Assembly (NCBI GenBank): GCA_947566705.1
Contig: CANOLA010000001.1
Coordinates: forward strand, 60,216-124,215
From: an uncultured Lachnospiraceae bacterium
GTDB taxonomy: Bacteria; Bacillota; Clostridia; Lachnospirales; Lachnospiraceae
Direction of reading: 5' to 3'
Length of the DNA stretch: 64,000 nt
Under the pieces are notes generated by a model that saw only the letters and a list, made by a program, of their open reading frames with translations, did no database searches and was not told where the DNA came from. Numbering within the stretch: the first letter of the stretch is position 1; each line of letters starts with the position of its first letter. The position numbers and the translations under genes are program-made. Below, in pieces: positions 18,001 to 26,310 of the stretch.

Positions 18001-18607
18001 CCACCTGCCGTTCAAGCTCTGCAAGGATATCGTTGACACGGACAAGGTTTTCCCTTTCGTTTTCCAGCTTTTTCTGTGCGGTCACCTTACGCTTTTTAAA
18101 CTTTACAATTCCTGCCGCCTCGTCAAAAAGCTCCCTGCGCTCTTCCGGCTTGCCGCTTAAAATCCGGTCTATCTGTCCCTGACCGATTATGGAATACCCC
18201 TCTTTTCCGATACCGGTATCATAAAAAAGCTCTGACACCTGTTTCAGGCGGCACGGATTTCCATTTAACAGATACTCGCTTTCCCCGGAACGGTACAGAC
18301 GCCTTGCCACCGTTACCTCTTCAAAATCTATGGCAAGCTTGTGGTCGGCATTGTCCAGCGTAATTGCGACATATGCATAGCTTAACGGCTTACGGTTTTC
18401 TGTTCCCGCAAAAATAACATCCTGCATGGAAGAACCGCGGAGCTGCTTGACCGACTGCTCTCCAAGCACCCACCGCACCGCATCCGCAACATTGCTTTTT
18501 CCGCTTCCGTTTGGTCCGACGATTCCTGTAATGCCCTGGTGAAAATCAAATACTATTTTGTTTGCAAAGGACTTAAAGCCCTGTACTTCAATGCTTTTTA
18601 AATACAT
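15047..18607 (-). CDS. smc: Chromosome segregation protein SMC
   Basis: A 1,186-residue condensin ATPase. The N-terminal head carries MYLKSIEVQGFKSFANK and Walker A GPNGSGKSNVADA. Long coiled coils flank a hinge at about residues 510-650 with the glycine motif LSPGGAMTGGAF. The C-terminal head carries QMSGGEKALTAIALLFA and the Walker B region CLLDEIEAALDD. The ATG at 18607 is the canonical start: 38 further in-frame codons upstream lie inside rnc and look non-coding. It overlaps the rnc end by 20 bases in the conserved rnc-smc-ftsY operon. Confidence 0.96.
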   Translation of the reverse strand: MYLKSIEVQGFKSFANKIVFDFHQGITGIVGPNGSGKSNVADAVRWVLGEQSVKQLRGSSMQDVIFAGTENRKPLSYAYVAITLDNADHKLAIDFEEVTVARRLYRSGESEYLLNGNPCRLKQVSELFYDTGIGKEGYSIIGQGQIDRILSGKPEERRELFDEAAGIVKFKKRKVTAQKKLENERENLVRVNDILAELERQVGPLEQQSEKAKTYLKKKEELKEYDINMFLLETERIAGELKEADEKFRIADEQLKESNQAHEKIKEEYEKLGQDMEEMDEKINSIRENINSTSMMREKLESQIQILQEQIHTAEMTDEHLQSRLDAIEQEKNARLAEKAGYDTEKTKLDEKLTEIDRQKEEAQAKLAEIQKTIAECNAGMESGQKELYELLNNKAEIQSKQQRFDTMLEQIAIRKAELGKRLLDRKTQESDLNAVLQEYQNEYTRVSQSIGELKEKEDGLLKKEKDWKFMRQENRRLFDEKQTQYHKKQSRLESLKNIAERYDGYGNSIRKVMEQKKDHPGLLGVVSDLIQVEKKYETAIETALAGNIQNIVTEDEKTAKEMIAFLKKNRGGRATFLPLTSVKARANPKNEAALKEPGVIGTANQLVRCEKKYDEVAAYLLGRVLVVEDIDHALALAKKNHYSLHMVTLEGEYLSPGGAMTGGAFKNSSNLLARKREIEELEQEVLAISEEIQELKDRREDITTALELNADELETVKKELQEQYILQNTAGLNVEQAKQQRDKSEEIFSGLMGEKEQMENQIAEINSSKEQIQGEIEYSGRRELEIGEQSDKFQKQLEEQGLLESRASEELSKIQLEQANISQSAEFTQVNIERINGEIEKFDAEKTELLENAKNSKEDAEKKRKDIEEIQKTIAASTDSRGGMEAELKESVAKKEQMSADYRGFFQKQEEISAKCNDLDKEIFRLNSIREKLKEAGEYQKNYLWEEYELTKHAAIELRKEEYDDLAALKKLVAAVKDEIRKLGTVNVNAIEEYKEISERYTFLKGQHDDLVEAEQTLIGVIEDLDNGMRIQFAEKFKEIQREFDKSFKHLFGGGHGSLELVEDEDILECGIRIIAQPPGKKLQNMMQMSGGEKALTAIALLFAIQALKPSPFCLLDEIEAALDDSNVTRFAGYLNKLTKNTQFIVITHRRGTMTAADRLYGITMQEKGISTLVSVNLIENDLEE

Positions 18608-19295
18608 GCTCCGTCCCTTTCCCCTGAATAATAAGAAGCGCCTGGTAGGCAGCCTCCTGCTCTGCGGCTTTTTTGGTATGGCCGGTTCCCGTTCCAAGTA
18701 TTCTGTCACCGACACACACATCCACGGTAAAGCTCTTATTATGGTCCGGTCCCGATTCTGAGGTCAGCGTATAGGTCAGCTGTTCATGTTCCCCCTGCAC
18801 AACCTCCTGCAGGATAGTCTTGCTATCATAAAAGAGCTGCTTATGTTCGATATCTGTCAGGATATACTTTAACACAAACTCTTTTGCACTAGTAAAACCA
18901 CCATCCAAATAAATTGCCCCAATCACTGCTTCAAGCGCATCCGATAAAATGGATTTACGGTTTCTGCCGCCTGTCTGGTTTTCCCCTTTTCCAAGGAGAA
19001 GGTAATCCCCAAGGGACATTTCTGCGGCGCACAATGCAAGCGTCGGTTCACACACAATACTTGCGCGGAGCTTGGTCAGCTCCCCCTCCGGCAGTTCCGG
19101 ATAGTTGTCAAATAAATAATCACTGGAAATAATCTCAAGAACCGCATCTCCTAAAAACTCCAGCCGTTCATTATCGGAAAGTTTTCTCATATGCTTTTCG
19201 TTTGCATAGGAACTGTGGGTTAATGCCTGTAAAAGCAGATTCCTGTTTTCAAACTCATATCCGATTTTTTCCTGAAATGCTCTTAAATCTGTCAT
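18588..19295 (-). CDS. rnc: Ribonuclease III
   Basis: A 235-residue double-strand-specific endonuclease for rRNA processing. The catalytic signature NERLEFLGDAVLEII is near residues 42-56, the second acidic motif SDALEAVIGAIYLDGG near 115-130. The C-terminal dsRNA-binding domain shows YTLTSESGPDHNKSF and GTGHTKKAAEQEAA. It is the first gene of the rnc-smc-ftsY run and is separated from acpP by a hairpin. Confidence 0.96.
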   Translation of the reverse strand: MTDLRAFQEKIGYEFENRNLLLQALTHSSYANEKHMRKLSDNERLEFLGDAVLEIISSDYLFDNYPELPEGELTKLRASIVCEPTLALCAAEMSLGDYLLLGKGENQTGGRNRKSILSDALEAVIGAIYLDGGFTSAKEFVLKYILTDIEHKQLFYDSKTILQEVVQGEHEQLTYTLTSESGPDHNKSFTVDVCVGDRILGTGTGHTKKAAEQEAAYQALLIIQGKGTEHVFKKH

Positions 19296-19304
19296 GTCAT
19301 ATGC

Positions 19305-19342
19305 TCCTTTTTAAAATAAGGAGTCCGTGTACCGGACTCCTT
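19305..19342 (-). terminator. Hairpin between acpP and rnc
   Basis: AAGGAGTCCG and CGGACTCCTT form a 10-base stem (19317-19342), followed on the minus strand by TATTTTAAAAA. It probably ends or attenuates the plsX-acpP transcript before rnc. Confidence 0.6.
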
Positions 19343-19354
19343 AAAAACCCTGCC

Positions 19355-19588
19355 TTAATTATTCAGCGCATTTTTAATCTGTTCCACTGCATCAGAAACC
19401 GTAACAATTTTTTCTGCCTGTTCATTTGGAATCTCAATATCAAATTCTTCCTCAAGCCCCATGATAATCTGGAAAACATCCAGGGAATCCGCTCCCAGAT
19501 CATCAATAAAGGTAGTGTCCATCGTAATGTCGCTCTCTTCTACATTCAGTACTTCCACAATAATTTTTTTCAGCTTTTCAAATTCCAT
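19355..19588 (-). CDS. acpP: Acyl carrier protein
   Basis: A 77-residue acidic carrier of fatty-acyl chains. The phosphopantetheine site [14 protein letters not shown] contains the modified Ser at about residue 36. It follows plsX by 14 bases, the common plsX-acpP pairing in which PlsX uses acyl-ACP. Confidence 0.96.
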   Translation of the reverse strand: MEFEKLKKIIVEVLNVEESDITMDTTFIDDLGADSLDVFQIIMGLEEEFDIEIPNEQAEKIVTVSDAVEQIKNALNN

Positions 19589-19602
19589 TTTTGATTTCCT
19601 TT

Positions 19603-20649
19603 CTACTCCTCTTTACTTTCCCCTGAGTCAGCAATTTTTTCTCTGATAATCCCGCCTATGTTCTCTTTCCGGAAAGTCACACACTGGTAAATTGAATTTG
19701 TGATTTCCTTTTCACTGGAACTGCCGTGGCTTTTTACTACCAGTCCGTTCAGTCCCAGCAGTGGCGCCCCGCCATACTCGCTGGCATCAAATGTCTTCAG
19801 TCTGCCTTTTAATGCAGGTAAGGCAAGAAATGCGCCGATTTTGCTTTTTAAGGTACTAAGCATTGCCTGCTTAATAACGCCGACCAGCGTGGAACTGAGC
19901 CCTTCGTAAAGCTTCAGGATAACGTTTCCCACAAACGCCTCACAGACAATCACATCGGCGCCGCCGCGCGGAATTTCCCGTGCTTCGATACTTCCAACAA
20001 AGTTGATTTCCTTACATGCAGAAAGTAACGGAAACGTCTCCTTTACCAGGGCATTTCCTTTTTCTTCCTCCGCGCCGATATTCACAATTGCCACACGGGG
20101 ATTTTTTATTCCTACAACGTTCTCCATATAAATGGAACCCATCTGGGCAAACTGTAACAGATGCTCGGCCCTTGCGTCCACATTGGCACCGCAGTCAATT
20201 AACAGGGAAACACCCGTCTCGGTAGGAATCATCGGTGCAAGAGGGGCGCGCTTTATGCCCTTAATCCGTCCGATAATCGTCTGTCCTCCTACGAGTACCG
20301 CCCCCGAACTTCCGGCGGAAACAAATGCGTCTGCTTCCTTCTGCTTTACCATATTCATGCCGATTACAATTGATGACTGCTTTTTTTTACGGACTGCCTG
20401 TACGGGCGGTTCTGCCATTTCAATGACTTCCGGAGCTTCCACTATTTCAATCTGTGCGCCCGGATACTGGTACCTGTCCAGTTCTTTCTGAATGGCATCT
20501 GTCTGGCCAACCAGAAAAACCTTAATGTCCCCGCGGGATGAGACTGCCTCCACAGCGCCCTTTACGACAGCTGCCGGTGCATTGTCACCGCCCATCGCAT
20601 CCACCGCGACCTTTGTCAGGCCGTCCTGCTTTTTGGTATCTGCCTCCAT
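19603..20649 (-). CDS. plsX: Phosphate acyltransferase PlsX
   Basis: A 348-residue enzyme making acyl-phosphate from acyl-ACP for phospholipid synthesis. Motifs include [16 protein letters not shown] near the N-terminus, [12 protein letters not shown], and the late [21 protein letters not shown]. The ATG at 20649 follows GAGGAGGG. An in-frame ATG six codons earlier lacks a site. A hairpin separates it from rpmF, so it may be partly uncoupled from the yceD-rpmF promoter. Confidence 0.95.
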   Translation of the reverse strand: MEADTKKQDGLTKVAVDAMGGDNAPAAVVKGAVEAVSSRGDIKVFLVGQTDAIQKELDRYQYPGAQIEIVEAPEVIEMAEPPVQAVRKKKQSSIVIGMNMVKQKEADAFVSAGSSGAVLVGGQTIIGRIKGIKRAPLAPMIPTETGVSLLIDCGANVDARAEHLLQFAQMGSIYMENVVGIKNPRVAIVNIGAEEEKGNALVKETFPLLSACKEINFVGSIEAREIPRGGADVIVCEAFVGNVILKLYEGLSSTLVGVIKQAMLSTLKSKIGAFLALPALKGRLKTFDASEYGGAPLLGLNGLVVKSHGSSSEKEITNSIYQCVTFRKENIGGIIREKIADSGESKEE

Positions 20650-20741
20650 AATTCCCTCCTCACACATCTACTTAGAGAATATACTATATCTCTTCCTGTA
20701 AATCAATCGCTTTTTACATCTTCCCTTAAATATTGCTTCCA

Positions 20742-20780
20742 ATGCAATAAAAAAGGCTTTCCCGAATCGCGGAAAGCCTT
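20742..20780 (-). terminator. Terminator or attenuator between rpmF and plsX
   Basis: A perfect 10-base stem (AAGGCTTTCC with GGAAAGCCTT) and an 8-base loop are followed on the minus strand by TTTTTTATT. It would end most yceD-rpmF transcripts and let plsX-acpP be set independently. Confidence 0.82.
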
Positions 20781-20792
20781 AATCTTACAAAA

Positions 20793-20972
20793 TTAATCCT
20801 GCGGAATAATTTCTTTCTTGTTATATGATCCGCAGTTCATGCATACTCTGTGAGGAACCATTAATTCGCCACACTTGCTGCACTTAACCAGGGTCGGAAC
20901 AGTCATCTTCCAGTTTGCTCTTCTCCTGTTTCTTCTACCCTTAGAAGATTTATTCTTTGGACAAATTGACAT
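20793..20972 (-). CDS. rpmF: 50S ribosomal protein L32
   Basis: A 59-residue protein translating as MSICPKNKSSKGRRNRRRAN and onward. The zinc ribbon CSKCGELMVPHRVCMNCGSY carries two CxxC pairs. It lies four bases after the yceD stop, the nearly universal yceD-rpmF-plsX arrangement. Confidence 0.95.
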   Translation of the reverse strand: MSICPKNKSSKGRRNRRRANWKMTVPTLVKCSKCGELMVPHRVCMNCGSYNKKEIIPQD

Positions 20973-20976
20973 TTAT

Positions 20977-21522
20977 TTACACCTCCTTAAACTCGTTAAA
21001 TATATCCTGGATTGCAGCCATTCTTGGATCCGGCTCAGTTTCAGGACAGCTGCAGGCTCCCTTGTTCAGGTTCATCCCGCAGACCCTGCAAATTCCTTTG
21101 CAGTCATCCCTGCATAACACTTTCATCGGCCAGTTCAAAAGAATCTCATCGTGGATGAGCTGGTCTGCATCAAGTTCAAATCCATGCAGGTAATCCGTTT
21201 CTTCCATCTCATCATCAATCAGCGCGCCGGCATCCGGACTGTCCTCTGTCCCTGCAATTCGCAGCTGTTTGTCAATGTCAAAACGAACCGGTACAAAAAC
21301 CTCTTCTAAACATCTCGCACACGGAACCTTCACAGTAACTGACACAGTGCCGTAAATCCGTACCACTGCATTCTCTTCATTGCGAATATGAAGTGTTACC
21401 GGTGCTTTTTCTGTAATAGGAAAATTCCCCAGTCTGGAACGAAACATGTCAAGAGAAATCTCCACTTCTGCTTCTGTTTCCTCATTTATGGACTTTGCAA
21501 TCATTGAAAGGTCAATTTTCAC
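20977..21522 (-). CDS. yceD: YceD/DUF177 family protein
   Basis: A 181-residue DUF177 protein, a family linked to 23S rRNA accumulation in plants and bacteria. Two cysteine pairs are visible: VKVPCARCLEE mid-protein, and CRDDCKGICRVCGMN with PEPDPR-like sequence near the end (TEPDPRMAAI). It is first in the yceD-rpmF-plsX-acpP run and has a near-consensus promoter. Confidence 0.9.
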   Translation of the reverse strand: MKIDLSMIAKSINEETEAEVEISLDMFRSRLGNFPITEKAPVTLHIRNEENAVVRIYGTVSVTVKVPCARCLEEVFVPVRFDIDKQLRIAGTEDSPDAGALIDDEMEETDYLHGFELDADQLIHDEILLNWPMKVLCRDDCKGICRVCGMNLNKGACSCPETEPDPRMAAIQDIFNEFKEV

Positions 21523-21548
21523 AATTCTCTCCTATTCACACCTAAACA

Positions 21549-21577
21549 ATTATACATACCGTGCCATCTTTTGTCAA
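21549..21577 (-). promoter_or_regulatory. Near-consensus sigma-A promoter for yceD-rpmF
   Basis: TTGACA (21572-21577), a 17-base spacer and TATAAT (21549-21554) on the minus strand sit about 27 bases before the yceD start. Confidence 0.9.
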
Positions 21578-21589
21578 CAACTTTTTTTA

Positions 21590-21653
21590 GTAACAGTTCA
21601 GTCAGCTATGAGCGCAGCTGCGGCTTTGCGAATGGCGCAGGCTGAACTGTTAC
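21590..21653. repeat. Long GTAACAGTTCAG inverted repeat downstream of ackA
   Basis: The arms GTAACAGTTCAGTCAGC and GGCTGAACTGTTAC enclose about 33 bases with an inner GCGCAGCTGCGG-type stem. It follows the ackA stop by four bases, but on the minus strand it runs into AAAAAAA rather than T, so it is not a textbook terminator for ackA. Similar stems occur near 10,494 and 45,946. Confidence 0.6.
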
Positions 21654-21656
21654 CTT

Positions 21657-22844
21657 TTATACCAGTGCGACTGTCTCACGGCAGATGGCAAGCTCCTCGT
21701 TGGTTGGGATCACGCAGACCTTTACCTTCGAATCCGGTGTGGAAATCACCTTTTCCTCCCCGCGCACCTTATTTGCCTCTGCGTCCATGGTAATGCCGAG
21801 ATATCCAAGGTATGCCAGAATCTTTTCCCGGATAAAGCTGGTGTTTTCCCCGATTCCGGCAGTAAATGCAATCGCATCCACCCCGTTCATGGCTGCGACG
21901 TAGGAACCGATATATTTTGCCACACGGTAGGCAAATACCTCGCAGGCAGCAATCGCACGTTCATTTCCCTCGTTATAGGCTTTTTCAAGGTCACGGAAAT
22001 CACTTGACACCCCGGAGAGTCCCTCGACCCCGGACTTTTTGTTTAACACATTCATGATACCCGTTATATCCAGGTTTTCTTTTTTGGCAATAAACTCCAT
22101 AATGGCAGGATCAATATCCCCGGAACGGGTTCCCATCACAAGCCCCTCAAGCGGTGTCAGTCCCATGGATGTATCCACACATTCACCGTTTAAAACGGCA
22201 CTGATGGATGCGCCGTTGCCAAGATGGGCTACTATCACCTTTGAATCTGCCGCGTCCAGATTCAGAAACTGGATCAGCCTTTTGGAAACAAAACTGTGGC
22301 TGGTTCCATGGAAACCGTATCTTCTTACTTTGTATTTCTCATAATATTCATACGGAAGCCCGTAAAGATATGCTTTTTTTGGCATAGTCTGGTGGAATGC
22401 GGTATCAAACACCCCGACCATCGGTACTCCCGGCATCAGCTCTTTGCAGGCACGGATTCCAATCAGGTTTGCAGGATTATGAAGCGGCGCAAGATCATTG
22501 CAGGCTTCAATTTCCTTTAATACTTCTTCTGTCAGTACAACGGAGCTGGAAAATTTTTCCCCGCCGTGTACCACACGGTGTCCGACAGCGCCGATTTCAG
22601 ACAGCTTAGCCACGGCTCCGCTCTCAGGATTATGAAGTGCGTCCAGGACCATCTGGATGGCTTCTTTATGGGTAGGCATGGCAGCCTCTGTAATCTCTTT
22701 ATCCAGTCCGGCTTTCTGGTATACCAGTCTGCCGTCAATTCCGATTCTTTCACACAAGCCCTTGGCAAGTACTGCTTCTGATGCTGATTCAATCAGCTGG
22801 TACTTAAGGGAAGAGCTTCCGCAGTTAATTACTAAAACGTTCAT
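21657..22844 (-). CDS. ackA: Acetate kinase
   Basis: A 395-residue enzyme making ATP and acetate from acetyl phosphate, the last step of acetogenic fermentation. Motifs: MNVLVINCGSSSLKYQ, VGHRVVHGGEKF, GVFDTAFHQTMP, YGFHGTSHSFVS, VAHLGNGASISA and the late TAGIGENTSFIR. No pta gene is adjacent. It is divergent from tmcAL across a 155-base gap and has its own promoter. Confidence 0.97.
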   Translation of the reverse strand: MNVLVINCGSSSLKYQLIESASEAVLAKGLCERIGIDGRLVYQKAGLDKEITEAAMPTHKEAIQMVLDALHNPESGAVAKLSEIGAVGHRVVHGGEKFSSSVVLTEEVLKEIEACNDLAPLHNPANLIGIRACKELMPGVPMVGVFDTAFHQTMPKKAYLYGLPYEYYEKYKVRRYGFHGTSHSFVSKRLIQFLNLDAADSKVIVAHLGNGASISAVLNGECVDTSMGLTPLEGLVMGTRSGDIDPAIMEFIAKKENLDITGIMNVLNKKSGVEGLSGVSSDFRDLEKAYNEGNERAIAACEVFAYRVAKYIGSYVAAMNGVDAIAFTAGIGENTSFIREKILAYLGYLGITMDAEANKVRGEEKVISTPDSKVKVCVIPTNEELAICRETVALV

Positions 22845-22899
22845 AAATGCAATCTCCCTTGTTTGTATTTTTTGGCAATTTTTAAATGACCTGCATTTT

Positions 22900-22928
22900 A
22901 TTATAAACAGAAATTATCCTCCGCACAA
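22900..22928 (-). promoter_or_regulatory. Probable ackA promoter
   Basis: On the minus strand TTGTGC (22923-22928), 17 bases, then TATAAT (22900-22905). The -10 box is perfect and the -35 weak. Confidence 0.6.
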
Positions 22929-22999
22929 GTAGAAATTCGGGAAAATCTGTGCTATTGTTGTATGGTAACTTTAAAAAACGGCAGAAAAGAGGGCATGAC

Positions 23000-24265
23000 A
23001 TGAAAACGGCAGGAATCATTGCAGAATACAATCCTTTTCATAACGGACACCGTTACCAGATGGAACAGGCCAGGGAACTGACGGGTGCAGACTATATTAT
23101 CACTGCCATGAGCGGGGATTTTGTGCAGCGTGGGACTCCTGCCATTTTGGACAAGCATACACGCACAAAGGCCGCCCTTTTATCCGGCTCCGATCTTGTT
23201 ATTGAGCTTCCGGTCACTGCAGCCTGTGCCTCTGCAGAATATTTTGCAGTTTCCGGCGTGGAGCTTTTAGGAAAAGCCGGGGCAGACGTCATCTGCTATG
23301 GCTGCGAAACACAGAATGAAGAACTGATGGCTGCACTTGTTTTTGCCCTGACAGAAGAATCCGACTGTTTTTTTCATATGGTTTCAGACGCCCTGAAAAA
23401 GGGCTGCAATTACCCGCAGGCAAGACAGGAGGCACTCTGTGAGTTTTTATATACATGGGACAGGGAGGAAATAGCTGATTTTCTCTCCAGCCCCAACAAT
23501 ATTCTTGCGCTGGAATACGAAAAAGCGATTGCCGGCTGGAACAAAACCCATGACAGAAAGCTGTGCGGATGTGCCATCCCAAGGGCAGGCGAAGGATATT
23601 ACAGCACAGACGTCCATGCAGAATTTATTTCAGCCACGGCTGTGCGCCACAGTGCGTTTGCTGTACGCGCACCGTTTCTTTTGTATCCCAGGCTCTGGAG
23701 CAGGGTTCCCTACAGCAGCCTGATGTCCCTGGTAAATGCCCGCAGAAGGGGACAGCTTGCAGACGCTGACGCATTTTCCGGGGTTCTTTACGAACGGCTC
23801 CTTTCCCTGCAGGAATCCGGCTATGAAAAGTTTGCGGACTGCACTCCGGCGCTCTCCGCAAAAATCCAGAATGAACTCTGGCAGTATTTGGGATTCCGTT
23901 CCTTTGCCATGCTGTTAAAGAGCAGGGATGTGACTTACACCCGTGTCTGCAGGGTACTGATGCATATCCTGCTTGGAATCACAAAAGATGACTACGCCAG
24001 GCTGCAGGGCGGAAACGGGATTTTATACCTGCGAATCCTTGGATTTAAAAAAGAAGCGTCACCGCTTCTTTCCTCTGTAAGCCAGAAAGCACCCGTCCCC
24101 CTTGTAACCAAGGTTGCGGATGCTTCAAAAATTCTTGATTCAGATGCCCTGCAGCTGTTTAAAAAAGACCTGTATGCCGCCGACCTTTACCGCGGCATCA
24201 TTTCTGTACAGTGCAATGAGGTTCTGGCTAACGAATATACAACAGCCCTTGTTATAATTCCATGA
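23000..24265 (+). CDS. tmcAL: tRNA(Met) cytidine acetate ligase TmcAL (YlbM)
   Basis: A 421-residue nucleotidyltransferase-fold enzyme that uses acetate and ATP to make N4-acetylcytidine at the wobble position of elongator tRNA-Met. The N-terminus AGIIAEYNPFHNGHRYQ carries the HxGH motif, followed by SGDFVQRGTPAILDKHTR and GSDLVIELPV. The start at 23000 is preceded by GAGGG and matches the family N-terminus. An in-frame ATG at 22949 has no family sequence. It is the only plus-strand gene of the first 30 kb and converges on aroB with a 14-base overlap. Its acetate substrate makes the divergent ackA a fitting neighbour. Confidence 0.93.
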   Translation: MKTAGIIAEYNPFHNGHRYQMEQARELTGADYIITAMSGDFVQRGTPAILDKHTRTKAALLSGSDLVIELPVTAACASAEYFAVSGVELLGKAGADVICYGCETQNEELMAALVFALTEESDCFFHMVSDALKKGCNYPQARQEALCEFLYTWDREEIADFLSSPNNILALEYEKAIAGWNKTHDRKLCGCAIPRAGEGYYSTDVHAEFISATAVRHSAFAVRAPFLLYPRLWSRVPYSSLMSLVNARRRGQLADADAFSGVLYERLLSLQESGYEKFADCTPALSAKIQNELWQYLGFRSFAMLLKSRDVTYTRVCRVLMHILLGITKDDYARLQGGNGILYLRILGFKKEASPLLSSVSQKAPVPLVTKVADASKILDSDALQLFKKDLYAADLYRGIISVQCNEVLANEYTTALVIIP

Positions 24266-25364
24266 TAATTTCCCGCGCAAGGGACTCTTCCAGCGGCTTT
24301 GCATATACGCCCGGTGAAAATTCCACAACGGAACCGATTCCTTTCTGCAGTACAAAACGCAGCTTTCCATCGCGTACTTTTTTGTCAGTGTAAAGCTTTT
24401 TTACCAGTGCCTCCCGGTCGATGTAATCCGGGATTGTAACTGGAAGCCCGGCACGTTCATACAGCGCGGTTACACGGAGCGCTTCTTCCTCAGTCATGTA
24501 TCCCAGCCTTGCCGAAAGCATCACCTGCGCCGCCATGCCGATTGCAATCGCTTCGCCGTGAAGCAGACGGTAGCCGCTGACAGCCTCGATTGCCCTGCCT
24601 ACGGTATGGCCGAGGTTTAACACTTCCCGCAGCCCGCTCTCCCGTTCGTCCTTCATAACAACGGCATATTTAATTTTGCAGTTGTTCTCTGCAATATACT
24701 CACAGGCAAATCTCTTATAGCTGAATATATCGTCCAAATGTTCCTCAATAAATTCAAACATATCACGGCTGGCAAGGCATGCATGCTTCATCGTCTCAGC
24801 CAGTCCGCTTGCCATCTCCCTGCGCGGAAGCGTCTTCCACGCTGCGATATCCAGATATACCTTCTGCGGCTGGTTAAATAGTCCGATAAGATTTGTCGCA
24901 AGCGGTGTATCCACTGCAGTTTTCCCGCCAACCGACGCATCGGCAGCAGCAAGCAGCGTTGTTGCATAATTAATAAAAGGAACCCCTCTTCCATAGGTAC
25001 CGGCAAGAAATCCTGCAAGGTCCGTTACCACGCCGCCTCCGACTGCAAGTACGGCGCAGTCCCTGCGGTAGCCCTTTTCCAGCATCGCATCTTCTATCCG
25101 CTCCTTGGTCTGCCTGGTCTTGCTCTTTTCCCCTGCCGGAAACACAAACATGTCAACCTTATATCCCGACTGTACCAGCCGTTCACTTATGGGTTTGGCA
25201 TACAGGTCCCTGACATTGCTGTCCGTGATTACAGACAGTTTTTTGATTTTGCCGAGAAGTCCCGTCTCCAGATCCTCGACCAGACGGTTCATCAGGTCAT
25301 AACCAATTTCAATTTCATAGCTGTCATCGACCGTTTTTATTAATTCTACATTAAATATGCTCAC
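24252..25364 (-). CDS. aroB: 3-dehydroquinate synthase
   Basis: A 370-residue NAD- and metal-dependent enzyme of the shikimate pathway. Motifs: VITDSNVRDLY, AVGGGVVTDLAGFLAGTYGRG, PTTLLA-like YATTLLAAADASVGGKTAVD, and the metal ligands in LNLGHTVGRAIE and LLHGEAIAIGM. It begins with GTG in a GTGA overlap with the stop of the DUF2225 gene, so the two are coupled. The 3' end overlaps tmcAL tail to tail. Confidence 0.95.
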   Translation of the reverse strand: MSIFNVELIKTVDDSYEIEIGYDLMNRLVEDLETGLLGKIKKLSVITDSNVRDLYAKPISERLVQSGYKVDMFVFPAGEKSKTRQTKERIEDAMLEKGYRRDCAVLAVGGGVVTDLAGFLAGTYGRGVPFINYATTLLAAADASVGGKTAVDTPLATNLIGLFNQPQKVYLDIAAWKTLPRREMASGLAETMKHACLASRDMFEFIEEHLDDIFSYKRFACEYIAENNCKIKYAVVMKDERESGLREVLNLGHTVGRAIEAVSGYRLLHGEAIAIGMAAQVMLSARLGYMTEEEALRVTALYERAGLPVTIPDYIDREALVKKLYTDKKVRDGKLRFVLQKGIGSVVEFSPGVYAKPLEESLAREIIMEL

Positions 25365-26260
25365 TCCGCCACTTCCTTTTCGCTATGAATCGTCTTAAGT
25401 ATTTCTTCCTTCAAATCCATCGCACGGTCCTTTGCCTGATGGGACGCAGCCGGAGCCACGAGAATGGAAGATACAAGCTTGGACGCCACGTCTATTTTTC
25501 CAAGCTTATATGCCATATTGGCAAGCAGAAGGTTCATGGTGCTTTCCTCCATGCCGCACATCGGGAAGCTTTCTGATGCAACTGCTTTAACCAGCCCCTC
25601 ATAGGCTTCCTCATAATACTCGGCTTCTTCTTTTTTACAGTTTTCAACAACATCGCCGTCTGTGATTCCCTGCTGCTCCAGCTCTTCCAGCCATCCGCGG
25701 TACAGCCAGGAAATTTTTAAGCAGGCATATGCCTTCTCACTTGTTTTCCCCTTTTTTACCACAGTGTTATAAAGCGCAAGCTTATAGAGGTCAATGGACT
25801 GCTCATATGTATAGGCATCCAGCTGTTCTTCCGAAGCGCTTTCCGGAGCCTGGAATTTGCTGCATACCTCTTCTTTGATCAGCGTAATCTGTCCCTTTGT
25901 CAGATGCGGAAAATAACGGTGCATTGCTGTATATCCGCAGTTCTGGCAGGAAGACACGTCATATTTGTTCGTATCAATATTGGAAAAACGCGGACGCAGG
26001 TCAAAATCCGGCTGCAGTCTTCTGGCTTTTCCTGTTTTTACCGTGCGTGTACGGAATGTTTCATCGCATACCGGACAGTGTACAGTCTTAAACAAAAGGA
26101 AATCCGTTTCCTTGTATTCTGTCTTTTTTTTCGCAGCAGCTTCCTTTTCCGCCTCTTTCTTTTTCTCTAAAACCTCCTGTGTTTTGTCATCATCATCAAA
26201 CAGATTATCTTTATTAATTTTTCCCAAACCAAATTTCTCTAATCCTGATAAAAAGCCCAT
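25361..26260 (-). CDS. DUF2225 family zinc-ribbon protein
   Basis: A 299-residue protein of the DUF2225 family, function unknown. After a Lys/Glu-rich stretch (residues 25-50) come two metal-binding pairs: TVHCPVCDETF and SSCQNCGYTAMHRYF. The rest is helical and resembles TPR-like packing. It is translationally coupled to aroB, but no link to the shikimate pathway is known to me. Confidence 0.8.
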   Translation of the reverse strand: MGFLSGLEKFGLGKINKDNLFDDDDKTQEVLEKKKEAEKEAAAKKKTEYKETDFLLFKTVHCPVCDETFRTRTVKTGKARRLQPDFDLRPRFSNIDTNKYDVSSCQNCGYTAMHRYFPHLTKGQITLIKEEVCSKFQAPESASEEQLDAYTYEQSIDLYKLALYNTVVKKGKTSEKAYACLKISWLYRGWLEELEQQGITDGDVVENCKKEEAEYYEEAYEGLVKAVASESFPMCGMEESTMNLLLANMAYKLGKIDVASKLVSSILVAPAASHQAKDRAMDLKEEILKTIHSEKEVAE

Positions 26261-26281
26261 AATTTTCTCCCTAATTATTAT

Positions 26282-26310
26282 TTTTATTTTAAATTCCCTT
26301 TGGGGGAATT
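26282..26310 (-). terminator. Terminator after glnS
   Basis: AATTCCC and GGGAATT form the stem over the glnS stop codon. The minus strand then reads TTAAAATAAAAATAAT. It is short but well placed. Confidence 0.55.

Noticed and set aside
21590-21653. Standard terminator for ackA
   Set aside because: The strand downstream of the stem is A-rich rather than T-rich in the ackA direction, so it is listed as a repeat instead.
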